Positions 35,141 through 45,455 of a stretch of 64,000 bases of DNA are shown piece after piece. Origin of the DNA: Polytrichum commune (Eukaryota > Streptophyta > Polytrichopsida > Polytrichales > Polytrichaceae); assembly GCA_950295325.1 (NCBI GenBank), contig OX485806.1, positions 17,794,001-17,858,000 of the forward strand. The letters are read 5' to 3'. A program made the translations under genes and the position numbers. Every line of letters starts with the position of its first letter. The stretch's first letter is position 1. The notes below the pieces were generated by a model. That model was not told where the DNA came from. It saw only the letters and a list, made by a program, of their open reading frames with translations, and did no database searches.

Positions 35141-38100
35141 TCAGTGACAGGCTCCCATTTGGCCCTCATTGACCACTACACCAAACTTCTCATCGTTTTC
35201 ATTCAAGTTGCACGGAGGTAAGGACTGGGCACTGACAGTTGAACTTCCCTTCCTCATCTCCTGAAGGGTCCGCAGGGCAGCAACTGTGCTCTTGAATATA
35301 CCTCCCGCAGCTTCACCTACTCTAAACAAAAGCTCAACATGAGGAAAGGGCCTTCCAGAAGAAGAAACAAAAGCTGATGAAAACAGATAAAGGAGTGTAC
35401 ATCCAGAAGGACAACAACTAGGCCCCAAGAAGGATAGAATTAACTGAATTTGAAAAATAAGAGAAAACTAAGAACTGGTTGGCAGGTGTAGTAATAACCT
35501 GTTGGATACAGTAGCCCTTGGGCTTCTCTTGAGGCATCTTCTTCTCCTTCAACCGGTTGTACATCAATGCTTTCTACTAGAGGAGGTGGTGGGAACATGG
35601 ACAAAAGGTTCTCACAGTCCTGCACAAGCTTTGAAAGAAGCTCCGTGGCAAAAAATGGCTGCAAAAGGACTCGTCTAATAAATGGGAGACGCAGCACAGC
35701 TCCTGTGCGCTTATCATGCTTCTTCAAAATTTTCACAAGCCCTGGAGGAAAAAAAATAATTTTGAGTCGCTGCTCGTTGCAAAAGCCCTACTAGATTCAT
35801 GATTTCTTGTAGATTTGAAGTGCGTACTTGTTAAACTGCTGAACCAGAAACCACTACCTCCATCATCCAAAGCCATACAAAATTTATGGCATCAATTCCA
35901 ACGTTCTAACACCCAAATAAGCTAGACTCTGGCCTTCAGAATCCTCACCCTCTGATTGCTCATAAACAATAAGTGACTACAATAGGTACAATTGAAAGCT
36001 GGAAGTAATAACATGAAACAAACCTGTGTAATTTAGGGCACTGTAGCTCTCCATGAGTATAACCTCCCCATGAAATGTGACAAGACCAGTTCGGATGGTG
36101 AGGAGTTCATCATTCCAATCCCTCTGATAGATGTGGGCACCATTTTGTTGAGTCACCCTCTCCAGTCTCTGCTTCAGCTCCTGCAAGCCATCATGGAAAA
36201 TCTTAGCAACTTCCCTAAAGTTCTTCAATACAGTATTTGTATCAAGATAGTAAGCCTCCTCTGCTCTGACCCATCATAAACTGTGGGGTCGACACTCTTC
36301 CATTCTGATTTTAGCAACTTTCGCAAGTACATATTTACATAGTTTCAATAGGAAGGATCCCTTGACACTATTGAAGCTTGTCCATCTAACGCTTGTTAAC
36401 TTGCACATTCCAGAGAATTTCTACAAGACTTGAAGGAAAGCACATAATGTGCAGCTATTCATCGTCCATTTACCATTGACTATATTGGACTTTGTCCATC
36501 TAACGCTTGTTAACTTACACATTCGTGAGAATTTCTATTAAGAATTAAAGGAATGCACGTAATATGGGGAGCTCTTCCTCATACATTTACCAAGTCACGA
36601 CCTACAGGTGAAAAATTACAACCCAGTTTGGTTCTCCCACCAAGGCCGTAAATTCAACACTGGTAATAAGACCACTCCAAGACTACATGATTGAGAGGAT
36701 CGCATGGAACCTCACACTAGTCCACACCAAAGCTAAAAAAACTTCAAGAATTTGTTTGGTGAAGTAAACATGGAAACATGAGTTGAACCTGCTTACAAGT
36801 GTCCTTCTGCTTCAAGAGCAGTGAGTATAAAGTCAACAAATGAGATCTCCTGTCTACACACTGTAGAATCTAGAGAGCTGAGGTCGTAAGAACAGAATTT
36901 GATCAGAAATGAAACACGGTCTGCTATTGCAAGAATGCTCAGAAAACTGAAGAATATCTACTGAACTTCCTTGAAGAGTTTCATGTGCATATAGGTACCA
37001 CCCATGATCAAGGGGGTTGCAGGGGACACGACCAGGACAACCAATGATATGCAGGATGGACCTAATGGCGTCCATCCTGCAATACTTTACACATACAAGG
37101 GGTGGTAGCTGCTAAAGATTGGTCACAATGCAGGGCAAGTGTCGCAGGACTGGGCTTCTGGGCAAGTGTCGCTGCTGGGATAGTGCTAGGCTAAGCTTAG
37201 CATGCAAGCCTCGTACTTTTCTTCTAAATATCTACACCAAATGCTGTCCAAGGCACAGGGCCTCAAGAACACAATAAATTTCATTATGTCGATAATACAC
37301 TAGTGAATTATGACTACATTGTGGAGCACGTATATGGACAAAGACCTCCTCATGCGAGTATGTGGCGGATATTCTGAAGGTACTGTATAGGTAAGACTTG
37401 ATGTCAAGGCGATTTTCTAATAGTCTCTAAAGTCGAGCATTCACAAGCTAACCGTTTCGATATGTACATGTCCAGAGCCATGAATACTAAAAGAACGAGA
37501 GCTTTCCGAGTCCCCGACAGACCTACATTCTTCGACAATAAACATGAAAATTATACCCTCTCCCCTTACATGGATAATTCTGCTACCTGAGGTTTAGAAA
37601 CCGGCAGAATTTCACACCACGCAGCAAACCTGTAATTGGAACCATGCATGCACACCTGTAGGCGTATAACATCGTCCTCTTCTTTACGACATAGACGAAT
37701 GACATAGACCGACATTCTTCGATGGCAAACATAAACTCCTTACCCTGCCCCCTACATGAAAAAAATCTTCTACCTGAGGTTTTGGAGACCGGTATGGGAC
37801 CTTCACACCGCGCAGCTAAGCTGAAATTGGAGCCATGCATGCGTACCTGTAGGTGTATAACATAGTCCTCATCTTTTTATGACACAGGCGTATGACATAG
37901 ACCTACATTATTCGACGCCAAACATGAACTCTTTATCATCCCCCTACATGGACAAGAAAATCCGCTACCTAAGGTTTCAAGACCAGCCAAATTTTCACAT
38001 CACGCAAGGGGCGTGCCTGCAATAGAAACCATGCATGCGTATGGCATAGTCCACTTCGTTTCCAAGATAGGCCTATGACATAGACCTACATTCTTCGACA

Positions 38101-39108
38101 GCAAACATGAGCTATTTATCGTCCCCCCTACATAGAATTAGCTGCTACCTGAGACCGGTAGAATTCCACACCGTGCGACGAACAAACCTGTAGTCGGAAC
38201 CATGCATGATTACCTGTAGGCGTATGACATAGACCTACATTCTTCGACGACAAACATGAACTCTGTCTCCTCCCTCAACACGGACAAAAACGTGCTACCT
38301 GAGGTTTTGAGACCGGTAAAATCTCCACACCGTGCAACGACGAACAAAACCTGTAATGGTAACCATCCATCCCCAAAGCATGCGAGATGGATTGACTTAC
38401 CTGTAGGCGTATGACATAGTCCTCTTCTTTCTCCGTGAAGAAGCTGTTGAATTTCTCCAGCTCCACATTCAACAGGCGCAGAAACTCCTCCTCCTCGCTG
38501 GTCAGCTCCTTCTCCTCCCCGACACGCTGCGGGGCACGTCCCCGGGCGGCCAGAATCTCTCTCTCGATAGGGGCCGCCGCGGCCGCCACAATCCCCTCAT
38601 CCACCACACTCGCAACACCTTTTCTCTTCGTCCCTGCCACCACAGCCGCAACCAACGCACCCTCGTCATCCTCCTCTTCCGCCACTTCCTTTTCCTCCTC
38701 TCCTTTCCCTCTTTCCGCCACCGCAGCAGCATCCGCACACCTCACCACAACAAACGCCTCGCCATCGCTCCCTTTGGCTTTCTTCACCGCAGGAGGCGCC
38801 TCGTCTTCCTCCGCTTTAACATCCGGCCACCGCACCTTCACATCTCGCGTTGTCGTCACCTCCACCGAAGGCCTCTCTTCTTCCTCCTCCTGCTCCTCCT
38901 CAACCTCAGCCCCCTCCCTCGCAATTCTTGCTTCCGCTGCTCCATTGACGGCCACAACGACGTCAGGCTCAAAAGCTGCGTCAGGCAAGGAGTTGCTCGC
39001 TAAGAACGACTTGATTCTCTTCTTGAGCTGCTTGTAGCTTAGGAACTTGTCCCTGTACTCGGGGGGCAGCTCCTCCAGCAACAGCTGCAGGAGCTTTCCA
39101 TACTTCAT
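35141..39108 (-). CDS. SPX-domain protein (SPX1-4-like)
   Basis: SPX-only proteins bind inositol pyrophosphates and, in plants, sequester PHR-type MYB factors when phosphate is ample. Four coding exons: 38401-39108, 36024-36180, 35499-35741, 35141-35319; 428 aa, all GT..AG (exon 4 acceptor read as TTTAGAG). The start [10 protein letters not shown] matches the family's MKFGK start. SPX signatures are [15 protein letters not shown] (21-35), [19 protein letters not shown] (206-224), [20 protein letters not shown] (about 282-301, basic ligand-binding helix) and [14 protein letters not shown]. The C-terminal part [20 protein letters not shown] is typical of SPX1-3. No MFS, EXS or RING domain follows, so this is the stand-alone class. 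It is longer than usual (about 250-320 aa) because residues about 45-200 are an acidic, Ala/Val-rich insertion splitting the first SPX subdomain. Intron 1 (2220 bp) carries an unusual array. Confidence 0.9.
36377..36604 (-). repeat. ~114-bp direct duplication in SPX intron 1
   Basis: Two units starting at 36377 and 36491 share TTGTCCATCTAACGCTTGTT and GAGAATTTCTA, with CATTTACCA near their ends. Intronic and non-coding. Confidence 0.7.
37515..38445 (-). repeat. ~186-bp tandem array built from the SPX exon1/intron1 boundary
   Basis: The element ATACGCCTACAG|GT (minus strand), which is the end of exon 1 plus its donor, recurs with variants. Starts of GGCGTAT-type motifs on the plus strand are 37661, 37852, 38038, 38219 and 38406 (the real exon end); spacings are 191, 186, 181 and 187. 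Units also share ATGCATGGTTCC, CAAAACCTCAGGTAG and GTTTGTCGTCGAAGAATGTA. The copy ending at 37656 still reads [10 protein letters not shown], against [10 protein letters not shown] in the exon. Confidence 0.85.
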
Positions 39109-39112
39109 CGCT

Positions 39113-39136
39113 CCCCACCCCCCCCCCCCCAACCCC
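39113..39136 (-). promoter_or_regulatory. G-quadruplex-capable G tract just before the SPX start codon
   Basis: On the sense strand the runs are G4-TT-G13-T-G4, ending only 4 nt upstream of the ATG at 39108. Four or more G runs are available, so an RNA or DNA quadruplex could form in the 5' UTR. Run length may vary or be misassembled. Confidence 0.5.
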
Positions 39137-40187
39137 ACACGGCTACGCAGGAATCAGAATTCCCCGCCCCGCCGCGACCTCGCTACCCCCTCCCGGACGT
39201 TCAAGACATGTGGAAATTGAAACCCTCGCTCTCTAGGGTTTCCTCCCTCCTCCTCTTCGCGAGCTTCAATGCCGCCGAATTGCGAACCAAGCCTTCCGCA
39301 CAAACAACCAACCAACCAACCTCGCCTCGCCTCGCCTCGCCTCGCCTCGCCCTGCTCCCCTCCCTCTCCCCCGAAACCAACCTTGCCTTTCCCTCTACAC
39401 TGGGGAGGAGACGACAGACAGACATCATCCATCGCTGCCACTATTCATATCCGCCTAACACGTTCGTTCCTGCCCCCGCGCCCCAACAGATATCATCCAT
39501 CTCTCGCGCTATTCCCTTCCCTTTTCACGCCCTCCACCTTCCACCCACTACACTTCACACCAACACAACTCACACCGCATCACAAAACCCATCCACCATG
39601 AACCATCCTTTTCCCCAAGCAGCCACACCCACACCGGAGGCGAGGATAGAAATCATCCAAGTGTGAGGACGACTGCGCATTCATCTATTTTTAGGGACTA
39701 CATTCGTCGGTGCCCCTTGGGCCTTGGGGCGGGGAGTGGGCCCGAGCGAGCAACCCTTGAAGGGCTCCAGTAGCAACGCAAGCGTAGCGTAGCGAGCGAG
39801 TGGGCCGTGGTTTATATATAGAAGGGGAGATTGTACGCGTGGCATATTCTTCGGTACCTGTTGTGGGTTTGTCCCCCTTCCCCGCAGTAGTAGTACTACT
39901 AAGTTACACCCCCACCCACTGTAGTAGGCCTACATTAGGCGGGGTGGGCTGGTGGCTTCCGGTTTCTAACCCCCCCCCTACCTACTCCTCCGATACTACT
40001 CCTCCTCCGGCCTCCCCTTTCCGGGGCTTAACCTAGTTGTGGATTTGGTTGACACAGTCACCCCCTCTTGGCTTTATTTGGTAATAAACGCCCTCGTGGT
40101 TTCACCTTTCCCAGTGACTCGTGTCGCAGCAGCAGCAGCATCGTAGTAGTAGCAAGAGAATGAGGAGGTGGGAGAACCACCGGCCGC
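39137..40187 (-). promoter_or_regulatory. SPX 5' UTR and promoter region
   Basis: The region is pyrimidine-rich on the plus strand. It has a (CCTCG)n pentanucleotide tract at about 39331-39357 and a (GCA)n/(GTA)n tract near 40128-40158. GCATATTC at 39842-39849 matches P1BS (GNATATNC), the palindromic site of PHR transcription factors, 734 bp upstream of the ATG. P1BS is common in SPX promoters, but a single match could be chance. The transcription start was not assigned. Confidence 0.45.
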
Positions 40188-40990
40188 TAGTTACAAATGA
40201 ACCGGTCGAGTTCGAGATGTAACCGGTGGAGTTCAAGACATAACTGGTCGAAGGTCGAGACACAACCGGTGGAGTTCGAGACGTAACCAGTCGAAGGTCA
40301 AGACTTCACGAAACACTTGCCCATCGTTTTAGAGGAATCTAGAGAATATGCCTCGAATCAATGAAGGAGAACCCGAAAGATGTCGATATGTGATGAACCA
40401 GTTGAGTTCAAGACATAATCGGTCAAAGGTCAAGGCTTCACGAAAAAACTTTGCCCGTCAATTTAAAGGAACCTAGAGGATATGCCTCGAATTAATGAAG
40501 AAAACCCCGAAAGATGTCGATATGTGATGAACCGGTTGAGTTCGAGACATAATCGGTCAAAGGTCAAGGCTTCACGAAAAAACTTTGCCCGTCAATTTAA
40601 AGGAATCTAGAGGATATGCCTCGAATTAATGAAGAAAACCCCGAAAGATGTCGATATGTGATGAACCGGTTGAGTTACAAGTGAACCGCTTGAGTTTGAG
40701 ACATAATCAGTCAAAGGTCAAGACTTCTCGAAACCTTGCCCATCGTTTTAGAGGAATCTAGAGAATATGCCTCGAATTAATGAAGAACACCCCGAAAGAT
40801 GTCGACGTGTATTGAACCGATTGAGTTTAATGCATAGCCGGTCAAAGTTCAAGACTTCACGAAAAACCTTGCATGTCATTTTGGAGGAATCTAGAGAACA
40901 TGCCTTTAATTAATAAAGAAAAACCGAAAGACGTTGACATGTAGCCAGTTGGACTTGGAAACACCAAGGATTTTGACCGACTATGTCCCA
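40188..40990. repeat. Tandem array, 137-bp unit (family J)
   Basis: GAAAGATGTCGATATGTGAT recurs near 40376, 40513 and 40650, giving a 137-bp period. Two more diverged units follow (near 40795 and 40924) and a shorter run of the GGTCGAGTTCGAGA/TAACCGGT module precedes. Each unit also has AAGGTCAAGGCTTCACGAAA and ATATGCCTCGAATTAATGAA. Single copies are dispersed at 22318, 30845 and 55119. Non-coding. Confidence 0.85.
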
Positions 40991-41002
40991 AAATCTCCCC
41001 AA

Positions 41003-41213
41003 GGGGGGGGGGATAATCGTACATGAACGTACCCTCTCATTCATCCAACATAAAAGTCCTAGAATAGTATGCAGTCTAGAGGTTACTTTTTAATAATAAA
41101 ATTTTGACTTTGGAAATTGGTTTTAAAGGCCTTGAATTAGTGCACTCGAGGTCATTTGAGAAAGCAAACCTATAGGGAGATCGAGTTTTTATGTTGCATG
41201 GATGAGGGTTTTT
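41003..41213. repeat. Family D foldback element, partly decayed
   Basis: GTACATGAACGTACCCTCTC then ATTCATCCAACAT at the left, and CCTATAGGGAGATCGAG then TTATGTTGCATGGATGAGG at the right. It directly follows the family J array, as another D copy follows a J copy at 55.3 kb. A 10-nt G run is at 41003-41012. Confidence 0.55.
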
Positions 41214-42694
41214 GTCGTTTCCTTTATGTTGGGGAGGCATTTGAACATATTAAGGCGTGGTATGAATCGTATGATTACGGGATTAAAGAGTGTGCATTAG
41301 AAATGCATTTAGAAGGGGGTTGGAATCAACACGCCTCTACCTCATACTTAATTCATCTCAAAACTTAAAGCTTTGGGTCAACATAATTACTTAGGATCAC
41401 AAACTCTCTAATCATCACAAATTCCTAAAGTACATGTGTTTATCATGAAGTGCACCACTCACCTTCAAATAGAAGAATCTCTCAAAGCATATTCTCCAAT
41501 GCATTCAAAAAAACTATATATAGGGGGCATGCGGCGGCATTTCAAGCACACGATTTGTTGTGTGTATAACTTAGTTTATGTGTTACAATCCGTCGGCCCT
41601 CTTTGTAAAAAGAAACACTTGTTACTCGGGAAGTTCATGTAAGGTTTACTTGTGGATCTCAACTACAACTTTGGTCTAACCTACGGATTAGAATAGGTGG
41701 AGTCTAGTAGAATCATCACCGAATTCTATAGTACACTATCGAAGTGTGGCACTCGTCTCCAAATGGAATCTCTCAAAGCATATCCACAAATCCGTTTCCT
41801 ATGTCGTGGATTGTACATGCATTTATAGGTCACATGAAGCTAACCTACTTTGCAAAACTACTCGGCCTTAGTCAACACCATAGTTCACTTTTAACTCTTA
41901 ACTTTGTGGAGCATATCGGGGTTTCATGTGGAGCATGTCTAAAAGTAAGCTTTCTAGAGCTCGATTTTTTATTGTACTTTTCAAAAAAAAAAAATTGCTA
42001 ATGATTTTTAAATCACATCAATACAGTATCAATGTTTAACCATTTTAGTGAGTGGTTAATTATCGCTTTAAAATCATTAAACTTCAATCAGTTGTGCTAA
42101 TTATATGCAAGAAATTTATAGATCAAACCCTCGAGATTCTAGTGATAACAAATATACATTTTGCGGTAGGAAAAAGAGTCGTTAGAAAATTGACATTTTT
42201 TAATGAAAATAGTATGGAGTTAATATGTACCCTGAGGGTGGACTCTGCATTGGAAACCTAAATGGCATCCATGGGTCACTATGGAATTAAACCTCCTATG
42301 TATGAGAAGTTTCTAGAGAGAGAGAGAGAGAGAAAAAAAAAGTTATACATACCAACGGCATGCTAGAAAACATATTCATGTATCCATACTAAGATTTCAA
42401 TTTAATTTGATAATTGTCTCCACTACATATACAAAGTATAAATCATAAACTAAATATGCCCTTATTACATGTAAAATCCATGTTGGCTTTCTAATGAGAA
42501 AAGACATTGAACTTTTTGTTATCCATAGCATGTAACTTAGTCATTGCATCAAACAAACAACGACAAGAGCATAATAACTTAGGCACAATCTAGAGAGAAA
42601 AATTTTAGGGAGCCCATGAGCGCTCCAAGAGCCTCTAGGCTGTCCTAAAACCCATATGCAAACCCTAACAAGAATGAACGAGGGAGCCATTGAG
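41214..42694. other. Intergenic, no gene recognised
   Basis: A short repeated phrase (GAATCTCTCAAAGCATATTC or ...AAAGCATATCCACAAAT) occurs near 41475 and 41765, and again near 44165 and 44930, marking a diverged dispersed repeat. A (GA)n-A tract is at 42317-42341. No coding signal was seen. Confidence 0.4.
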
Positions 42695-43240
42695 GACTAC
42701 ACCGTTTATAGCATTTAGTGTCACATGCATAATGTTGTCACTTACCCTACTTTGAGGCGTATGCTACGTTACACTAATGATCAATAAACTTCACCACTAG
42801 TGTCACCTCATGACACTTGGTGTTCAAGTGTGCTTACTAATATTGGCATGAGCATGTTCTACAATGTTATGAGGTGTATGCCTATGTTACACAATGGGCT
42901 GCAAGTTGACTAAAGTGTACACGAATGACACTTGGCATTAGTATGCTAAAGAATATCTTCCTCTTGCCTACTAAATTATAAACACATGACACATGCCATT
43001 AGTATGCTCAATAATATATCCCCTTGCATACTAAAATGTGAAACTATTATCTCATGTATTCCAATGTGCTACGCTAAATTTCATAATGTAAGTAATTGGT
43101 CACTTTAAAAAATTACTTTATGTTGAGTGGTAGTATCATATTGGCAATTAGCGGATATGACACTTTGAGACCTCTAGGCATCTAGTTTAGGCCCTTCACA
43201 AATAAGGTATGTGACACTAAATACCATAAACAATGTGTCC
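42695..43240 (-). mobile_element. MITE family E, copy 1
   Basis: The left end CTACACCGTTTATAGCATTT (continuing AGTGTCAC) is inverted at the right (GTGACACTAAATACCATAAA). The interior near the right end (GACCTCTAGGCATCTAGTTT) is an inverted match to the left part of the copy at 62208-62657. Confidence 0.7.
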
Positions 43241-43750
43241 CATATGACAATAATGAATGAAAATATGAATTGGATGAAACTGACACATCTATTGTCAATT
43301 GTTTTTTAAATATTTGGACCCCATATTGTACATCTGCCTTTACTTCAAGATTATTAATAGCCATTTCAAATGTACACACTAGAGAAAATTAATACCTCTC
43401 CTTATGTATACTATGTACGCTAAACCTTCAAATCATACCCCTTCTCACACTCACATTGGTTTTTTGTACATGGTATGAAGAGTCCCCTCCCTCCGGGCTA
43501 TAATACAGTAATGTATTACCAAAGGTAAAATTAGTTCATTTTTTACTTTATAAAATCTCTTGCGAACAACTGGCATCTTTTCATATTGAAATGCGATCAT
43601 CATTTTGCCATCGACAAGAAAATTTCACGAGGAACATAACAATGCCTATTATGACATTCACAACACCTAATTTTTGGGATGAATTTGCTTTCATGTTCAT
43701 ATGCCCAAAACAAGCCTCTCGGGAAGTTAAGGGTTAAGTCGGTATCACTT

Positions 43751-43983
43751 GTGTGCTACACAATTCATGGTATTTAGTGTCACTTACTATTCAAAGTCGC
43801 ATAATGCTATAATTATTTATTGAGAATGTAAGATTTTACCAAGCAAAGTCAATTATGTTCTATAATGTCCAAACAACCTATTCAAACTTTCATGAGTAAA
43901 ATTTGAAATGAAGGGTAAGAAGTTATTGCAATGCGTAATTCCACATAGTAAGTGACACTAACACCATAAATAGTGCATTATGT
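43751..43983. mobile_element. Hybrid MITE: family E ends, family G interior
   Basis: The ends (GGTATTTAGTGTCACTTACT / AGTAAGTGACACTAACACC) resemble family E. The interior (TATAATTATTTATTGAGAAT, ACCAAGCAAAGTCAATTATG) matches family G at 27.4 and 63.6 kb. About 233 bp, non-coding. Confidence 0.6.
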
Positions 43984-45071
43984 GTGGTTTTGGCCCACTT
44001 GTAAAATCAACACTCGTTACTTGGGATGGTCATCAAAGGTTTGTTTAGTGATTGATCTCGATCAAAAAGTTCATGTCAATCTATTATTAAAAACTTGTCC
44101 ATAAAGTGTCTATACATAATTGTCGCAAAGTTTTGTAGTACATCTTGAACATCTCACCTCCGAATGGAATATCTCATAGCATATCCACAAATTCCTTTCA
44201 ATACGAGTTCCATATGGGACATCAAGTGCACATGGTTTGATGAACCGTTGTTTCCACTTGCGTTCGTGAATGGGTCACTTGAGGCCCACTTTGAGGTTAA
44301 CCTACGTTTGATATCTACAATATTTGTGGCATGTGAAACCAACTCAAAAATAAATGAAAGATCACAATTACGACTTTAATTCAACCTCTTATGATGATAT
44401 ATAAAGTCTAGACATGGAAGCAAGACCTACTATCAAGGAGCATTGACTGTGAGATGGTGTGTTATAATCGATGTTGGATTGGCATCATTTTATTTTATTT
44501 TTGTGACACCACTTACATACATGATATTTGAGGGTTTTCACCGCTTCTTCTCCTTTTAAATGCTAGTAGAGTATGGGTATTTGAGGATACTTTTGTTTGT
44601 TTCATACCAGTCAAGTTTGTATGTCATAGAGTAACCTCCATGCTTATGTTAGATTACCTTACTTACAATAGCATGTCCAAATGATATTGACTCAACTAAC
44701 CTTGACTGGAGTATACAAAGATTTTCTCATCTTATGATACCAACAATTGTTGACATCTCGTTGGTAGTGAGGTTATTGACCTAGAAGGTTCGTTGATCCC
44801 ATTATTGATACCATGCAAATCACACATACATGAGTCCAACGTTGGTATCCACCCCTAGATGCTTAAGAAGCCTAAAAATTAGAATGTTCTATAGTATACA
44901 TTGTGAAGTGCTTTCCACGAAACCAAATCTCTCAAAGCATATCCATGGAATCAACAAAAGAGGTTCCATTAGGGGCATGCACTTCAAATGCCCATGGTTT
45001 ACTTCAAATTTTCTTGTCATCAACTCCACTTGCACTTTGTAGGTCACATGAGGCCAACCTACATTCAAGAA
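43984..45071. other. Intergenic, no gene recognised
   Basis: AT-rich; contains two copies of the diverged AAAGCATATCCA phrase (about 44165-44330 and 44920-45060). No coding signal was seen. Confidence 0.4.
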
Positions 45072-45455
45072 CTACACTAAAGAGTTCTATTAATGTGGGC
45101 CACATTTTTCTTAAAGCTCACATTACACTAACAATCTTAATATTGTGAAAATAATGAACGTGGGTCACACTAATTCTTTAGTCAAGGTAGAGGTTCAAGA
45201 CCCCAGGTCTTCCCCTAAGTTTTCATAAGGACTTCCGACCAACTCATATTAGTTATAGGAAAAAATAGAACAACAACCCACATTTATTTTATGAAGAAAA
45301 AAACGCTTAATGTGGCCCATGTTAATTTCCTACTATAAATTTAGGATGGGTTGAATATTAATGTGGTCCATATTAATTCTCATTATGATAATGAGCATGG
45401 ATTCTAGAAATTTACTATGGCTTACAACATTAGGACTATTCAGTGTAGTTTTCTA
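45072..45455. mobile_element. MITE family F, copy 2
   Basis: CACTAAAGAGTTCTATTAAT at the left and TTAGGACTATTCAGTG at the right, flanked by TA on both sides. The interior matches 3176-3515 (AAGACCCCAGGTCTTCCCC). Confidence 0.65.

Noticed and set aside
38435-39037. 200-codon plus-strand open frame rich in Ser/Ala/Thr
   Set aside because: It is the antisense of SPX exon 1; its composition is the mirror of the acidic insertion and it matches no family.
39109-39138. Longer SPX start adding a Gly-rich leader
   Set aside because: The added residues come from the poly-G tract. The family starts at MKxGK, so the ATG at 39108 was chosen.
39208-39666. 152-codon plus-strand frame upstream of SPX
   Set aside because: Pro/Ser/Thr-rich translation of pyrimidine-rich promoter DNA; no domain and no plausible splice partners.
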